From: CAWCDJ01 sp963836015
Lineage (GTDB): Bacteria > Acidobacteriota > Terriglobia > Bryobacterales > Bryobacteraceae
DNA length: 64,000 nt
Direction of reading: 5' to 3'
NCBI GenBank assembly: GCA_963836015.1
Contig: CAWIIF010000012.1
Span: 1 to 64,000 of the forward strand
In this document: piece after piece, positions 48,738-58,784 of the stretch
How the letters are laid out: every line of letters starts with the position of its first letter
Numbering within the stretch: position 1 is the stretch's first letter
Notes under the pieces: model-generated
Told to the model about the DNA's origin: nothing
Database searches by the model: none
The model's input: the letters and a program-made list of their open reading frames with translations, nothing else
Translations under genes and position numbers: made by a program

Positions 48738-50065
48738 TTCAATACCTCCGAATTCGCACTCAGTCTTCCGCCCGCCAGCTCCAGCATGGTGGCCGCCACC
48801 CGCTGATCGTGCACCGCCGCCAGATACCGCGTGCGGCTTTCGAGCAGGGCGGTTTCCGTCCGCAGCAGGTCCGTCACATTACTCATCCCCGCTTCGTAGC
48901 GGTTCTGGGTGATCCGCAGGCTCTCTTCGGCCTCGGCCACCGAAGCTTTAGCCACTTCGATCCGCTGCTCCGCCGCGCGCAGGCCGGCATACGCGCGCCG
49001 CACCTGCAGGCGGACGGCGGAATCGGCCCGCCGGGTCTCGGCTTCCGCGCGCCGCACGCCGCTCGATGCCTCCTCGATGCGGGCCTTGTCGCTGAATCCG
49101 TTAAACAGGTTCCAATGGAGGGAAACTCCCGCGGTCCAGTTGGCCCCTCCGCGGGTCACGAATCGCTGGCGATCGGCTTCGAACGCGCCCTGGAAGTCCA
49201 CCTGCGGGCGCAGGCTGCTGCGCGCCGAATCCACCTGGGTTTCGGCGAGCTGGGAGGACAGGCGCGATTCGCGCATCTCCGGACGATCCTGGGAAGCGGT
49301 GCGTTCGGTCTCCTCGAGTTCCGCCGCCGGAAGCTCCGCCGGCGTCAGGGGCGTCGTCAGCCGGTGCGCCGCATCGAGCGGCATTCCCATCGCGTCGTTT
49401 AGGGTTGCGCGCGCCACGTCCAGGTCGGCCGTGCGCTGGATGCGCTGCTCGTTCACAGCCGCCAGGTGGACCCGGATCGACAGCACGTCGACATCGGTGG
49501 ACATGCCCGCGGCCCGCACCGACTGCGCGCGGGACAGGTCGGCTTCGGCCGAACGCACGGCCTGCTCGGCCGCCTTCAGGCTTTCACCCGCCAGTACAGC
49601 GCCGTAATACGCACGCGCCACTCCCGCGATCAGCTCCATCTGGACTCGGCGCTGCTCTTCGCCGGTCAACTGCCGCCCCAACTCCGCCGCTCTCACTGCG
49701 TGGCGGGTCTGGCCGGCGTCGTAGATCGGCTGGGTGAACGTTACGAGGGACTGGAAGTTGTTCAGGAAATCGGGCCGGTTCAAGGATCCGATGGCAAAGT
49801 TTTCCGGCCCGAACTGATGCTGTGTCAGCAGGGAGCCGAACACGAAGACGGGGTTGTCGCTTCTCACCCACGATTCGCTGTAGCTCAGTTTGGGGAGCCG
49901 TCCGCCGCGGGCTGCTTCCAGCCGGTTGTTGGCAGCCTTCCCGCTCTCGGCCACTGCCGTTATCGAGGGGTTACCGGCCAAAGCCAACCTCACTGCGTCT
50001 TGCAGGGATAGGGGGGCTTGCGCCCAAGCGCTTGCAGCCAAAAGGAAAAGTGCCGCTTTCTTCAT
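48734..50065 (-). CDS. TolC-family outer membrane efflux protein
   Basis: 443 aa. Signal peptide MKKAALFLLAASAWAQ. Two repeats of the OEP fold: LSLQDAVRLALAGNPSITAV and the second-half SVAEAEESLRITQNRYEAGM, with DLLRTETALLESRTRYLAAVHDQRVA near the end. Outer channel of this efflux system. First gene of the operon; a large dyad lies just upstream. Confidence 0.95.
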   Translation of the reverse strand: MKKAALFLLAASAWAQAPLSLQDAVRLALAGNPSITAVAESGKAANNRLEAARGGRLPKLSYSESWVRSDNPVFVFGSLLTQHQFGPENFAIGSLNRPDFLNNFQSLVTFTQPIYDAGQTRHAVRAAELGRQLTGEEQRRVQMELIAGVARAYYGAVLAGESLKAAEQAVRSAEADLSRAQSVRAAGMSTDVDVLSIRVHLAAVNEQRIQRTADLDVARATLNDAMGMPLDAAHRLTTPLTPAELPAAELEETERTASQDRPEMRESRLSSQLAETQVDSARSSLRPQVDFQGAFEADRQRFVTRGGANWTAGVSLHWNLFNGFSDKARIEEASSGVRRAEAETRRADSAVRLQVRRAYAGLRAAEQRIEVAKASVAEAEESLRITQNRYEAGMSNVTDLLRTETALLESRTRYLAAVHDQRVAATMLELAGGRLSANSEVLN

Positions 50066-50075
50066 TCACCAATAG

Positions 50076-50131
50076 AGATGCATTAAAGGTAGGAAACGTG
50101 ACATTGTCACGCTCACCAGCCAAATGCATCT
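50076..50131. promoter_or_regulatory. nested dyad between tolC and osmC, candidate operator
   Basis: Outer arms AGATGCATT (50076-50084) and AATGCATCT (50123-50131) are perfect inverted copies. A second perfect dyad, CGTGAC-ATT-GTCACG (50097-50111), sits at their exact centre (within one base). The region separates divergent efflux and osmC genes. Regulator unknown. Confidence 0.5.
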
Positions 50132-50145
50132 TAAAAGGTGAATAT

Positions 50146-50547
50146 ATGGAAGCCCTAATACAACATCTCGGTGATGTAAAATTCGACGCCACGGTGCGCG
50201 GTCACCACGTGGTGTGCGACCAGCCCCCCTCGAATGGGGGGATCGACGCCGGCATGACGCCGCCGGAGTTTCTCCTGGTTTCCCTGGGGACTTGCGCCGG
50301 TTTCTATGCTGCGCAGTATTTAAAGGCCCGGAACCTTTCGGCAGAGGGTCTGCAGGTGAAGGTTTCAGCGGAAAAGGCGGTCCACCCGGCACGAGTAGGC
50401 TCGTTCCGCATCGAAGTCATCGCTCCTGGCGTAGGCGCGGAGCATGAGGCAGGGTTGATACGAGCGGCGAAGGCGTGCCTGATCCACAACACGCTGCTGA
50501 ACGCTCCGGCGATCGAGACGGTGATAAGGACTGGGGCGCTGGTGTAG
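50146..50547 (+). CDS. OsmC family protein
   Basis: 133 aa from ATG 50146, with AAAAGGTG before it; the longer frame runs into tolC. PPEFLLVSLGTCAGFYAAQY holds Cys50 and AAKACLIHNTLLNAP Cys111, the peroxidatic pair of OsmC/Ohr-type thiol peroxidases. Likely reduces organic hydroperoxides. Its divergent placement with an efflux operon suggests a shared stress signal. Ends 1 bp from the opposing cimA stop. Confidence 0.9.
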   Translation: MEALIQHLGDVKFDATVRGHHVVCDQPPSNGGIDAGMTPPEFLLVSLGTCAGFYAAQYLKARNLSAEGLQVKVSAEKAVHPARVGSFRIEVIAPGVGAEHEAGLIRAAKACLIHNTLLNAPAIETVIRTGALV

Positions 50548-50548
50548 G

Positions 50549-52159
<1,611 letters not shown>

Positions 52160-52180
52160 GAGAGCACCTGCCTAAAAAGA

Positions 52181-52202
52181 GGGCAGGCCGGGAGGCCTGC
52201 CC
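52181..52202. repeat. palindromic GGCAGGCC element between ilvC and cimA
   Basis: GGGCAGGCC (52181-52189) and GGCCTGCCC (52194-52202) form a perfect 9-bp stem with GGGA loop. The core is shared with the element inside the MFS gene at 5695-5756. In an operon gap it could reduce or stabilise downstream cimA mRNA. Confidence 0.65.
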
Positions 52203-52209
52203 CACTGGA

Positions 52210-53250
52210 CTACTTCTTTACAGCGGCTTCCGCTTCCTGGGGGACGCCGGTCTCTTTTCTTTTCTTCAGGAACGTCATCATTTCGCGCAGCTCGCGGCCT
52301 ACCTGTTCGATGGGCTGGTTGCGGGCGGCCTCGCGCATGGCGAGGAAGTTCTTGCGTCCCGATTTGTTCTCGCCGATCCACTGGCGGGCGAACTCGCCCG
52401 ACTGGATCTCGGCCAGAATCTTTTTCATTTCGGCGCGCGTCTGGTCGTTGACCACGCGCGGGCCGCGGGTGTAGTCGCCGTACTCGGCGGTATCCGACAC
52501 GGAGTAGCGCATGTAGCTGAGGCCGCCTTCCTGGATCAGGTCGACGATCAGCTTCAGCTCGTGCAGGCACTCGAAGTAGGCGATCTCCGGAGCATAGCCC
52601 GCCGCCACGAGGGTTTCGAAGCCCGCGCGGATCAATTCGCTCGCGCCGCCGCACAGTACGGCCTGCTCGCCGAACAAGTCGCTCTCCGTCTCTTCGCGGA
52701 AGTTCGTCTCGATCACGCCCGCCTTGAGGCAGCCGAGCGCCAGCGCGTAAGCCAGGGCGCGCTCCAGGGCCTGGCCGGTGGCGTTCTGGTGAACCGCTAC
52801 CAGGGCCGGCACGCCGACACCCTCGGTGTACAGCTCGCGGACGCGGTGGCCGGGCGCTTTCGGCGCGACCATCGAGACATCCACGCCTTCGGGCGGTGCG
52901 ATCTGCCCGAAGTGGATGTTGAAGCCGTGGGCGAACATCAGCGTCTTGCCCGGCGTCATGTAAGGCTTGATCTCGCTGTTATAGAGATCGGCCTGGATGT
53001 GGTCGGAAACCAGGATCATGACGACGTCGGCGGCTTTGGCCGCATCAGCCGTGGTGGCTACTTTCAGCCCGGCGGCCTCCGCCTTGGCCCAGGACTTGCT
53101 GCCGGGATAGAGCCCGACGATCACGTCCACGCCCGAATCGCGCAGGTTGAGCGCGTGCGCGTGGCCCTGGCTGCCATAGCCGATAATGGCCACCGTGCGG
53201 CCGTTCAAATAATCCAGATTTCCATCTTTTTCGTAGTAGCGTTTTGCCAT
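52210..53250 (-). CDS. ilvC: ketol-acid reductoisomerase (class I)
   Basis: 346 aa. Rossmann motif AIIGYGSQGHAHALNLRDSG (~20-40), then PKAPGHRVRELYTEGVGVPALVAV, and metal-binding NFREETESDLFGEQAVLCGG, followed by KARI C-terminal helices (LSYMRYSVSDTAEYGDY). Converts acetolactate/acetohydroxybutyrate to dihydroxy acids with NADPH and Mg. Follows ilvN by 3 bp. Confidence 0.97.
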   Translation of the reverse strand: MAKRYYEKDGNLDYLNGRTVAIIGYGSQGHAHALNLRDSGVDVIVGLYPGSKSWAKAEAAGLKVATTADAAKAADVVMILVSDHIQADLYNSEIKPYMTPGKTLMFAHGFNIHFGQIAPPEGVDVSMVAPKAPGHRVRELYTEGVGVPALVAVHQNATGQALERALAYALALGCLKAGVIETNFREETESDLFGEQAVLCGGASELIRAGFETLVAAGYAPEIAYFECLHELKLIVDLIQEGGLSYMRYSVSDTAEYGDYTRGPRVVNDQTRAEMKKILAEIQSGEFARQWIGENKSGRKNFLAMREAARNQPIEQVGRELREMMTFLKKRKETGVPQEAEAAVKK

Positions 53251-53253
53251 TTT

Positions 53254-53793
53254 TCAGTACACCGTTTCTTCCACCTTGCCCGACCTGGTCGGAACCGGCG
53301 GCTGCAGTTTCAGTTTCTTGGCTTCCAGCGCAATCGCCAGGGCGCCCGAGCGGGTCACGTCGATTTCGCCATAGCTGCGCATCACGTCAATGAACTCGCC
53401 GAGCTTTTCGGGGTCGCCGGTGGCCTCGATGGCGTAGCCTTCGGTGGAGGAATCCACCACGCGCGCGCCGAAGATCTCGGCCTCTTTCAGCACTGCCGTG
53501 CGCGACTCCTGCGCGGTGCGGATGCGTACCAGCACCAGCTCGCGAACCACGGCCGGCGAGTCGCTGAGGTCCGCCGCCTGCAGCACGTTGATCAGCTTGT
53601 TCATCTGCTTGATCACCTGCTGCCGCTGCGCGGATTCGACCTCGACCACGATGGTCATGCGCGACAGTTCGGGATCGAGCGTGCGAGCGACGGTCAAACT
53701 TTCGATGTTGTACCCACGCTGGGTGAGGAGCCCGGTGACGCGCATCAGGGCGCCGGGCTTGTTTTCGAGAAGGAGCGAGATAACTTGCAGCAT
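53254..53793 (-). CDS. ilvN: acetolactate synthase small (regulatory) subunit
   Basis: 179 aa. N-terminal ACT domain LLLENKPGALMRVTGLLTQR, GYNIESLTVARTLDPELSRM, then a second ACT-like half (RTAVLKEAEIFGARVVDSS). Confers valine feedback on IlvB. Lies 12 bp after the ilvB stop. Confidence 0.96.
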   Translation of the reverse strand: MLQVISLLLENKPGALMRVTGLLTQRGYNIESLTVARTLDPELSRMTIVVEVESAQRQQVIKQMNKLINVLQAADLSDSPAVVRELVLVRIRTAQESRTAVLKEAEIFGARVVDSSTEGYAIEATGDPEKLGEFIDVMRSYGEIDVTRSGALAIALEAKKLKLQPPVPTRSGKVEETVY

Positions 53794-53805
53794 GACGTGA
53801 CTTCC

Positions 53806-55539
53806 TTATTTTGCCGGCACGGCCACGGGTTGCGGCGGCCCCAGCACCATTTCATTGATCGCGCCGCCGGCCGGCACCATGGGGTACACGCACTCGAAAG
53901 GCGTAACCTTGACGTTGAGCAGGTACGGCCCGGGCTCTTTCACCGCCTCTTCCAGGGCCTGCGCCAACTCATACGGCTTGTCGATGGTCCTGCCTTTGAA
54001 GCCGTACGCGGCCGCCAGCTTTTCGGCGTCGGGGAAAGCGTCCAGCTCCACGGCGCTGAGGCGGTTGTTGTAGAACAGAGTCTGCCACTGCCGCACCATG
54101 CCCAGGTGGCCGTTGTTCATGACGATGATTTTGATGGGCAGGCCGCAGCTCGCTATGGTGGCCAGCTCGGGGATGGACATCTGGAAGCCGCCGTCGCCCA
54201 CGATCGAGAACACCAGCTTGTCGGGCCGCGCGAATTGCGCGCCGATGGCCGCCGGCAATCCGAACCCCATCGAGCCGAGGCCGCCGGAGTTGATCCACTG
54301 GCGAGGCTCGTCGAAGCGGATCAGTTGTGCGGCCCACATCTGGTGCTGGCCGACGTCGGAGGTGACGATGGCCTGCCCGTTCGAGAGCCGGTCGATCTCG
54401 CCCATCAGGTGCTGCGGCTTGATTTCGGAATCGGATTTCACGACCTCGAGCGGATGCTCCTGCTTCCACTGGCGGATCTGGTGCCACCAGGCGCGGCGCG
54501 CGGCGGCCAGTGTTTCGTCAGGCGTCTTCTTATCTTCCGCCAGGAGCTTGTTCATGCGGGTGAGCACGCGTTTGACGTCGCCCACGATGGGCACGTCGGG
54601 GGCGCGGTTCTTGCCGATCTCGGCCGGGTCGATATCCACGTGGATCACCTTGGCGTGGGGCGCGAAGGCAGCGAGGCGGCCGGTCACGCGGTCGTCGAAA
54701 CGCACGCCCAGCGCGATCAGCAGGTCGCTCGAAGTCATCGCCATGTTGGCCGCATAGCTGCCGTGCATGCCGGGCATGCTGATGAAATTGGGATGGCCGG
54801 AGGGCAGCCCGCCGAGCCCCATCAGGGTGGTGACCGCGGGGGCGTCCGCCAGTTCCACGAACTCGCGCAGGTCCTTGGCCGCTTCGGCCGCGATGATGCC
54901 GCCGCCGGCGTAGACCAGCGGCCTGGCCGCTTCCTGAATCAATTGCACGGCGCGGCGGATCTGGCCGGTGTGGCCTTCGGTGAACACCTTGTACCCCGGC
55001 AGGTGGATGGCCGTCACTGGCTGGTAATGTCCCTGGCCCTGCAGCACATCCTTGGTGACATCCACCAGCACGGGTCCGGGACGGCCGCTGGCCGCCACGT
55101 AGAAAGCTTCGTGGATGATCTGCGCGAGATCTTCGACGCGCTTCACCAGATAGTTGTGCTTGGTGCACGAGCGGGTGATGCCGAAGGTGTCCGCTTCCTG
55201 GAAGGCGTCGCTCCCGATGAGCTTGGTGGAGACCTGGCCGGTAATCGCGACGATCGGGATCGAATCCATCATGGCGTCCACCAGGCCGGTGGTCAGGTTG
55301 GTGGCGCCCGGTCCCGAGGTAGCGCAGCAGACACCCACTTTGCCGGTGGCCCGCGCGAAGCCCTCGGCCGCGAAGGCCGCGTTCTCTTCGTGCCGCACCA
55401 GCACATGGCGAATGTGGTGGTCGTAGAGCACGTCATACAACGGGAGGGTCACGCCGCCGGGATAGCCGAAGATGCAATCCACGCCTTCCCGGACCAGGCA
55501 TTCCAGCAACATCCTTGCGCCGCTCATCAACGTCGACAT
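53806..55539 (-). CDS. ilvB: acetolactate synthase large subunit
   Basis: 577 aa from ATG 55539 (MSTLMSGARMLLECLVREGV); the longer frame extends into the leader. ThDP-enzyme signatures: VRHEENAAFAAEGFARATGK with the catalytic Glu, and GDGGFQMSIPELATI..IIVMNNGHLGMVRQWQ for ThDP/Mg binding. Makes acetolactate or acetohydroxybutyrate for Val, Leu and Ile. Preceded by an attenuator. Confidence 0.97.
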   Translation of the reverse strand: MSTLMSGARMLLECLVREGVDCIFGYPGGVTLPLYDVLYDHHIRHVLVRHEENAAFAAEGFARATGKVGVCCATSGPGATNLTTGLVDAMMDSIPIVAITGQVSTKLIGSDAFQEADTFGITRSCTKHNYLVKRVEDLAQIIHEAFYVAASGRPGPVLVDVTKDVLQGQGHYQPVTAIHLPGYKVFTEGHTGQIRRAVQLIQEAARPLVYAGGGIIAAEAAKDLREFVELADAPAVTTLMGLGGLPSGHPNFISMPGMHGSYAANMAMTSSDLLIALGVRFDDRVTGRLAAFAPHAKVIHVDIDPAEIGKNRAPDVPIVGDVKRVLTRMNKLLAEDKKTPDETLAAARRAWWHQIRQWKQEHPLEVVKSDSEIKPQHLMGEIDRLSNGQAIVTSDVGQHQMWAAQLIRFDEPRQWINSGGLGSMGFGLPAAIGAQFARPDKLVFSIVGDGGFQMSIPELATIASCGLPIKIIVMNNGHLGMVRQWQTLFYNNRLSAVELDAFPDAEKLAAAYGFKGRTIDKPYELAQALEEAVKEPGPYLLNVKVTPFECVYPMVPAGGAINEMVLGPPQPVAVPAK

Positions 55540-55572
55540 AATTTCTTTCCTCGAAAAAAGTAGCAACCTAAC

Positions 55573-55617
55573 AAAAAAGGCCATCAGCCGGGTTTCGATC
55601 CCCGCTGATGGCCTTTG
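55573..55617 (-). terminator. attenuator hairpin of the ilv operon
   Basis: On the minus strand AAGGCCATCAGC (from 55615 down) pairs perfectly with GCTGATGGCCTT (to 55577), closed by a G/C-rich loop and followed by TTTTTTG. It sits between the leader peptide stop (55639) and ilvB start (55539), a standard attenuator position. Confidence 0.85.
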
Positions 55618-55638
55618 GAACCTTGGTTCCGCCTGGCC

Positions 55639-55746
55639 TTAAGCGGGGCCGGCTACGATGACCGTAATACCGATAATGCCTACAGGAATGGAGATAATGC
55701 CGGAGAGGGCGATGTTACCGGGCCGGCTTGTAAGACGATTGGACAT
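55639..55746 (-). CDS. ilvL: ilv operon leader peptide (35 aa), isoleucine/valine-rich
   Basis: ATG 55746 to TAA 55639. Residues 16-31 read GIISIPVGIIGITVIV; the peptide has 8 Ile and 3 Val out of 35, clustered just before the stop. The stop is ~24 nt upstream of the terminator stem. Ribosome stalling on Ile/Val codons when charged tRNA is short would favour an antiterminated state and ilvB transcription. A GGAACC-TT-GGTTCC palindrome (55617-55630) between them may be part of the switch. No Shine-Dalgarno is obvious. Confidence 0.8.
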   Translation of the reverse strand: MSNRLTSRPGNIALSGIISIPVGIIGITVIVAGPA

Positions 55747-55762
55747 CGAAGAACTAGTTTCG

Positions 55763-55791
55763 AGTGTATCCGACAAGTTTTCCAAATGCAA
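55763..55791 (-). promoter_or_regulatory. possible ilv operon promoter
   Basis: Minus-strand TTGCAT (55786-55791) and TACACT (55763-55768), 17 bp apart, lie just upstream of the leader peptide. A moderate sigma-70 match. Would give a very short 5' region before the leader ATG. Confidence 0.4.
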
Positions 55792-55805
55792 GTGGCGTGG
55801 TGCAT

Positions 55806-55823
55806 CAATTATTTTAATAATTG
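55806..55823. promoter_or_regulatory. AT-rich perfect inverted repeat upstream of the ilv promoter
   Basis: CAATTATT and AATAATTG, 2 nt apart, form an 18-bp dyad 10 bp past the amidase stop and ~15 bp upstream of the ilv -35. Could be an Lrp/AsnC-like operator or end-of-gene structure. Strikingly AT-rich for this genome. Confidence 0.4.
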
Positions 55824-55832
55824 CATTACACT

Positions 55833-57629
55833 TCAGAAACCGGGCGGGCGCTCAGTTGCCACGTTGAGGGTCCGCTCCAACGCAAGGCCGGCGCGTCCCA
55901 GCGTGCCTTCGTCGAAGAGGCGTCCGATCAGGGTGACGCCGTGGGGCACGCGCCGGGGCGGGGAAAATTTGGGGAGCGGGTGAGCGGGGTCGGGAGCCCA
56001 GTCGCTGCGCGCTTCGGAGACTTCCACGAAACCGGCGCGGAGCGTGAGGGAGGGATGGCCGGTGAAGTTGGTGATGGTCAGCATTTCATCGCGGAGGGAA
56101 GGGACCAGGAGCAGATCCACCTGCGAAAAGATGCGCGCCATTTCCTGGGCCACGGCGCGGCGCAGGCGGTCGGCCTGCACGAAATCCACCGCGGAGAGGA
56201 AGCGGGCCTGACGGAAGAGGTTGGGCCAGGCATCGGGCACCTGGGCTTTGAGCTCCCGGAGCCCGCCGGAGAGCGTGAGATCCTCGAAGGCGGCTGCACC
56301 TTCGGCGAAGAGAATCAGGCTGAGCGAGTCATACGGCCAATCGGGCAGAGACACTTCGACGGGCACCATGCCGAGCTTGCGCGTGGTTTCGAGGGCGGCG
56401 CGATCCACGTCCGTCGCGGGGCTCTCCTTCATCCAGGCAGGGAAGTAGCCGACCCGCAGGCCGGCGACGGGGGCGGCGGCATCGAAATCCAAGCGGCTGG
56501 GCACGCTCGCGACATCGCCGGGGTCGGGACCGGAGATGGCCTGCAGAATGAGAAGCGCGTCTTCCACTCCGCGGGTCATGGGACCGAGCTTGTCGAGCGA
56601 CCAGCACAGGGTCATGGCGCCGGTGCGCGGTACGCGGCCGTAGGTGGGGCGCAGACCGGTGACGCCGCAGCGCATGGAGGGGCTCACGATGCTGCCCCCG
56701 GTTTCGCTGCCGATGGAGAAGCCGACGAGTCCCGCGGCCGTGGCGGCGCCGGGGCCGGCACTCGATCCGGACGCGCCCTCCTCCAGCAGCCACGGATTCA
56801 TGGTCTGGCCGCCGAACCAGATGTCATTGAGCGCGAGCGCCCCGAGGCTCAGCTTGGCGACCAGCACGGCGCCCGCATCGTGGAGACGCTTCACGACCGC
56901 GGCATCCTCGGCGGGCACGCGGCTGCGGTACGGCTCGGCACCGTAGGTGGTGGCGATGCCGGCGGTGTCGAGCAGGTCCTTCCCGCCCCAGGGGATGCCG
57001 TGGAGCGGGCCGCGGTAGTGTCCGGCGGCGATCTCACGGTCGGCCTGTTGCGCCTGCCGGAGGGCCAGGCCGCGTGTGAGCGTGATGACGCAGCGCAGCT
57101 TGGGATCGAAGCGCTCCAGCCGGTCGAGATAGATCTGGGTGAGGCGTGTGGAGGCGAGCTGACGCGTTTCGATCCACCGGGAGAGGCGGGAGAGCGGAGC
57201 GAACGCGATATCCGCGTCGCTTGCGGGAAGCGGGTCCGGCGTAGCTGCCGTGCGGAGGAAGCGATCGCGGGCGGGGCCGGCCTGCTGGCCCGGCAACACC
57301 GGATCCCAGCGGGTTGCGGGCGCCACGGTGGATGGCGGCGAGAACTTGCGCGGCCCGACGCGGCGCTCATAGAGGGGTGCCATGGACTTGCGCCAATTGC
57401 CGGCGGCCATCTCGCGCTCGGCGGCGGTGAGCTCGAACTGCACGAGCTTCTCCGCTTCGGCGAAGGTGGAAGGCGAGACAGGCGGACCGGCGTCCGGCGC
57501 GGTGCCGAAGGCTGGAGGCGCGCCGGGCGGAGGCGCGGCGGATTCCGTGGAGGGTTTGCGGCAGGCCGCGGTGACGGCCATGAGGGCGGCGGAGGCACGG
57601 CTCAGAAAGTGCCGGCGGGAATTGGACAT
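55833..57629 (-). CDS. secreted amidase-signature family protein (Tat lipoprotein)
   Basis: 598 aa from ATG 57629; the longer frame is shadow inside the next gene. MSNSRRHFLSRASAALMAVT carries a twin-arginine motif and a Cys (VTAAC) as lipobox. Amidase signature: GGKDLLDTAG with catalytic Lys, GASGSSAGPGAATAAG, and GSETGGSIVSPS with cis-Ser and Ser nucleophile. Hydrolyses amides outside the cytoplasm; substrate unknown. The N-terminal ~150 residues precede the amidase core and contain a Pro/Ala-rich linker. Confidence 0.9.
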   Translation of the reverse strand: MSNSRRHFLSRASAALMAVTAACRKPSTESAAPPPGAPPAFGTAPDAGPPVSPSTFAEAEKLVQFELTAAEREMAAGNWRKSMAPLYERRVGPRKFSPPSTVAPATRWDPVLPGQQAGPARDRFLRTAATPDPLPASDADIAFAPLSRLSRWIETRQLASTRLTQIYLDRLERFDPKLRCVITLTRGLALRQAQQADREIAAGHYRGPLHGIPWGGKDLLDTAGIATTYGAEPYRSRVPAEDAAVVKRLHDAGAVLVAKLSLGALALNDIWFGGQTMNPWLLEEGASGSSAGPGAATAAGLVGFSIGSETGGSIVSPSMRCGVTGLRPTYGRVPRTGAMTLCWSLDKLGPMTRGVEDALLILQAISGPDPGDVASVPSRLDFDAAAPVAGLRVGYFPAWMKESPATDVDRAALETTRKLGMVPVEVSLPDWPYDSLSLILFAEGAAAFEDLTLSGGLRELKAQVPDAWPNLFRQARFLSAVDFVQADRLRRAVAQEMARIFSQVDLLLVPSLRDEMLTITNFTGHPSLTLRAGFVEVSEARSDWAPDPAHPLPKFSPPRRVPHGVTLIGRLFDEGTLGRAGLALERTLNVATERPPGF

Positions 57630-57661
57630 GGTTTCTCCGAACCACATTGTAGCGGGGGCGG

Positions 57662-58783
57662 TCAGCCGCGGAGAGACCAGGCGAGCTGGCGCAGGACGGC
57701 GCGCGGCGAACCTGCCATCGTTTCGTACCAGACGGTGATCAGGCGGCCGTCCGCCGGCTCGACGGTCGAGGGATAGCCGAGGTCCGAGGTAGCGCCATCC
57801 TCCGAGAGGGTCAGCGGGGCCTGCCACGTCTCTCCGCCGTCGGAGCTGATGCGCGCTTGAATGCCGAAGGGAGCGCGCCGGTACCCGTAGGTCATCAGGA
57901 TGCGGCCGTCGCGCAGGCGGAGCAGATGTGAGGGCAGGCCCCACACGCCGATCGGATGGGGCGCGGTCCACGTCTTCCCGCCGTCGGTCGATTCGCATTG
58001 GAGGGTTTCGCCGGCGTTCCGCGGATTGTGATTGCGGATGTGAACGAGGATCTTCCCTCTGCCCGTGTCTACGGCGTGGAGCTCGTGATACTGCTCCACG
58101 GTGTCGCCGGAGCGGGCGGGAATGTCGGAGAGCCAGCTCCACGTCCGGCCGTCGTCCGCCGACACGCAAACGCCCACTTTGGTTCCGGGCGTCCAGAGCT
58201 GCTTACCGGCGTAGAGGAGGCGGCCATCGGCGAGAGCGATGGGGCCATGCGGGCTGTTCAACGGCACGCGAAACGGCGCGGACCAGGTCATGCCGTCATC
58301 GGTGGAGCGAAGCATCCAGGTGCCGAGGAGCGACTGGCGCTGTTCCGGCGATAAGCGGCGATCGGCTGCCTGCCAGCGTTCCAGGCGCCCGGGCGGCCAG
58401 CCGCTGGCGTTCTTGAGCGCGGCTTCATACGCGAGCGACGTGAACGTGGTCACCAGGAGGCTTCCCGCCGGGGTCTCGAGGATGCCTGCGTCGCGATCGT
58501 CGATGGGAGAATCCATGATGACTTCGGGCCAGGTCCAGGTGCGGCCTTCATCCCGCGAGCGGATCAGCTCGACCCGCCCAAACGGACAAATGTGGGCTTC
58601 GCGGCCTCCGGAATAGACGGTGAGGATCTCTCCGTTCCGGCGTAACGCCACGGTAGGCCAACCATGATAGTACTCGGGCTGAGCGCTGATGACCTTCGTG
58701 GCGCCGAGGACCGGAGCCGTGGCGGCTCGCGCGATTTGCGCGGCGGCGACACCGGTGCAGAGGAACGCGCGGCGCGTGGGCAT
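57662..58783 (-). CDS. Tat-secreted sialidase-like (BNR/Asp-box) protein
   Basis: 373 aa from ATG 58783; a GTG 12 bp upstream is possible. MPTRRAFLCTGVAAAQIARA is a Tat signal. Five Asp-box motifs mark a six-bladed propeller: SRDEGRTW, STDDGMTW, SADDGRTW, STDGGKTW, SSDGGETW. An Arg in the VALRRNGEIL strand could be one of the triad. Exo-sialidase or related glycan hydrolase. Overlaps the previous stop region; 32 bp before the amidase. Confidence 0.87.
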   Translation of the reverse strand: MPTRRAFLCTGVAAAQIARAATAPVLGATKVISAQPEYYHGWPTVALRRNGEILTVYSGGREAHICPFGRVELIRSRDEGRTWTWPEVIMDSPIDDRDAGILETPAGSLLVTTFTSLAYEAALKNASGWPPGRLERWQAADRRLSPEQRQSLLGTWMLRSTDDGMTWSAPFRVPLNSPHGPIALADGRLLYAGKQLWTPGTKVGVCVSADDGRTWSWLSDIPARSGDTVEQYHELHAVDTGRGKILVHIRNHNPRNAGETLQCESTDGGKTWTAPHPIGVWGLPSHLLRLRDGRILMTYGYRRAPFGIQARISSDGGETWQAPLTLSEDGATSDLGYPSTVEPADGRLITVWYETMAGSPRAVLRQLAWSLRG

Positions 58784-58784
58784 G

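Noticed and set aside
52561..55563. 1000-codon open frame antisense to ilvC-ilvN-ilvB
   Set aside because: The product is His/Arg/Gly-rich with no domain; it mirrors the codon bias of well-supported genes on the other strand.
57630..58169. N-terminal extension of the amidase
   Set aside because: It lies inside the sialidase-like gene in another frame; the Tat signal at 57629 marks the real start.
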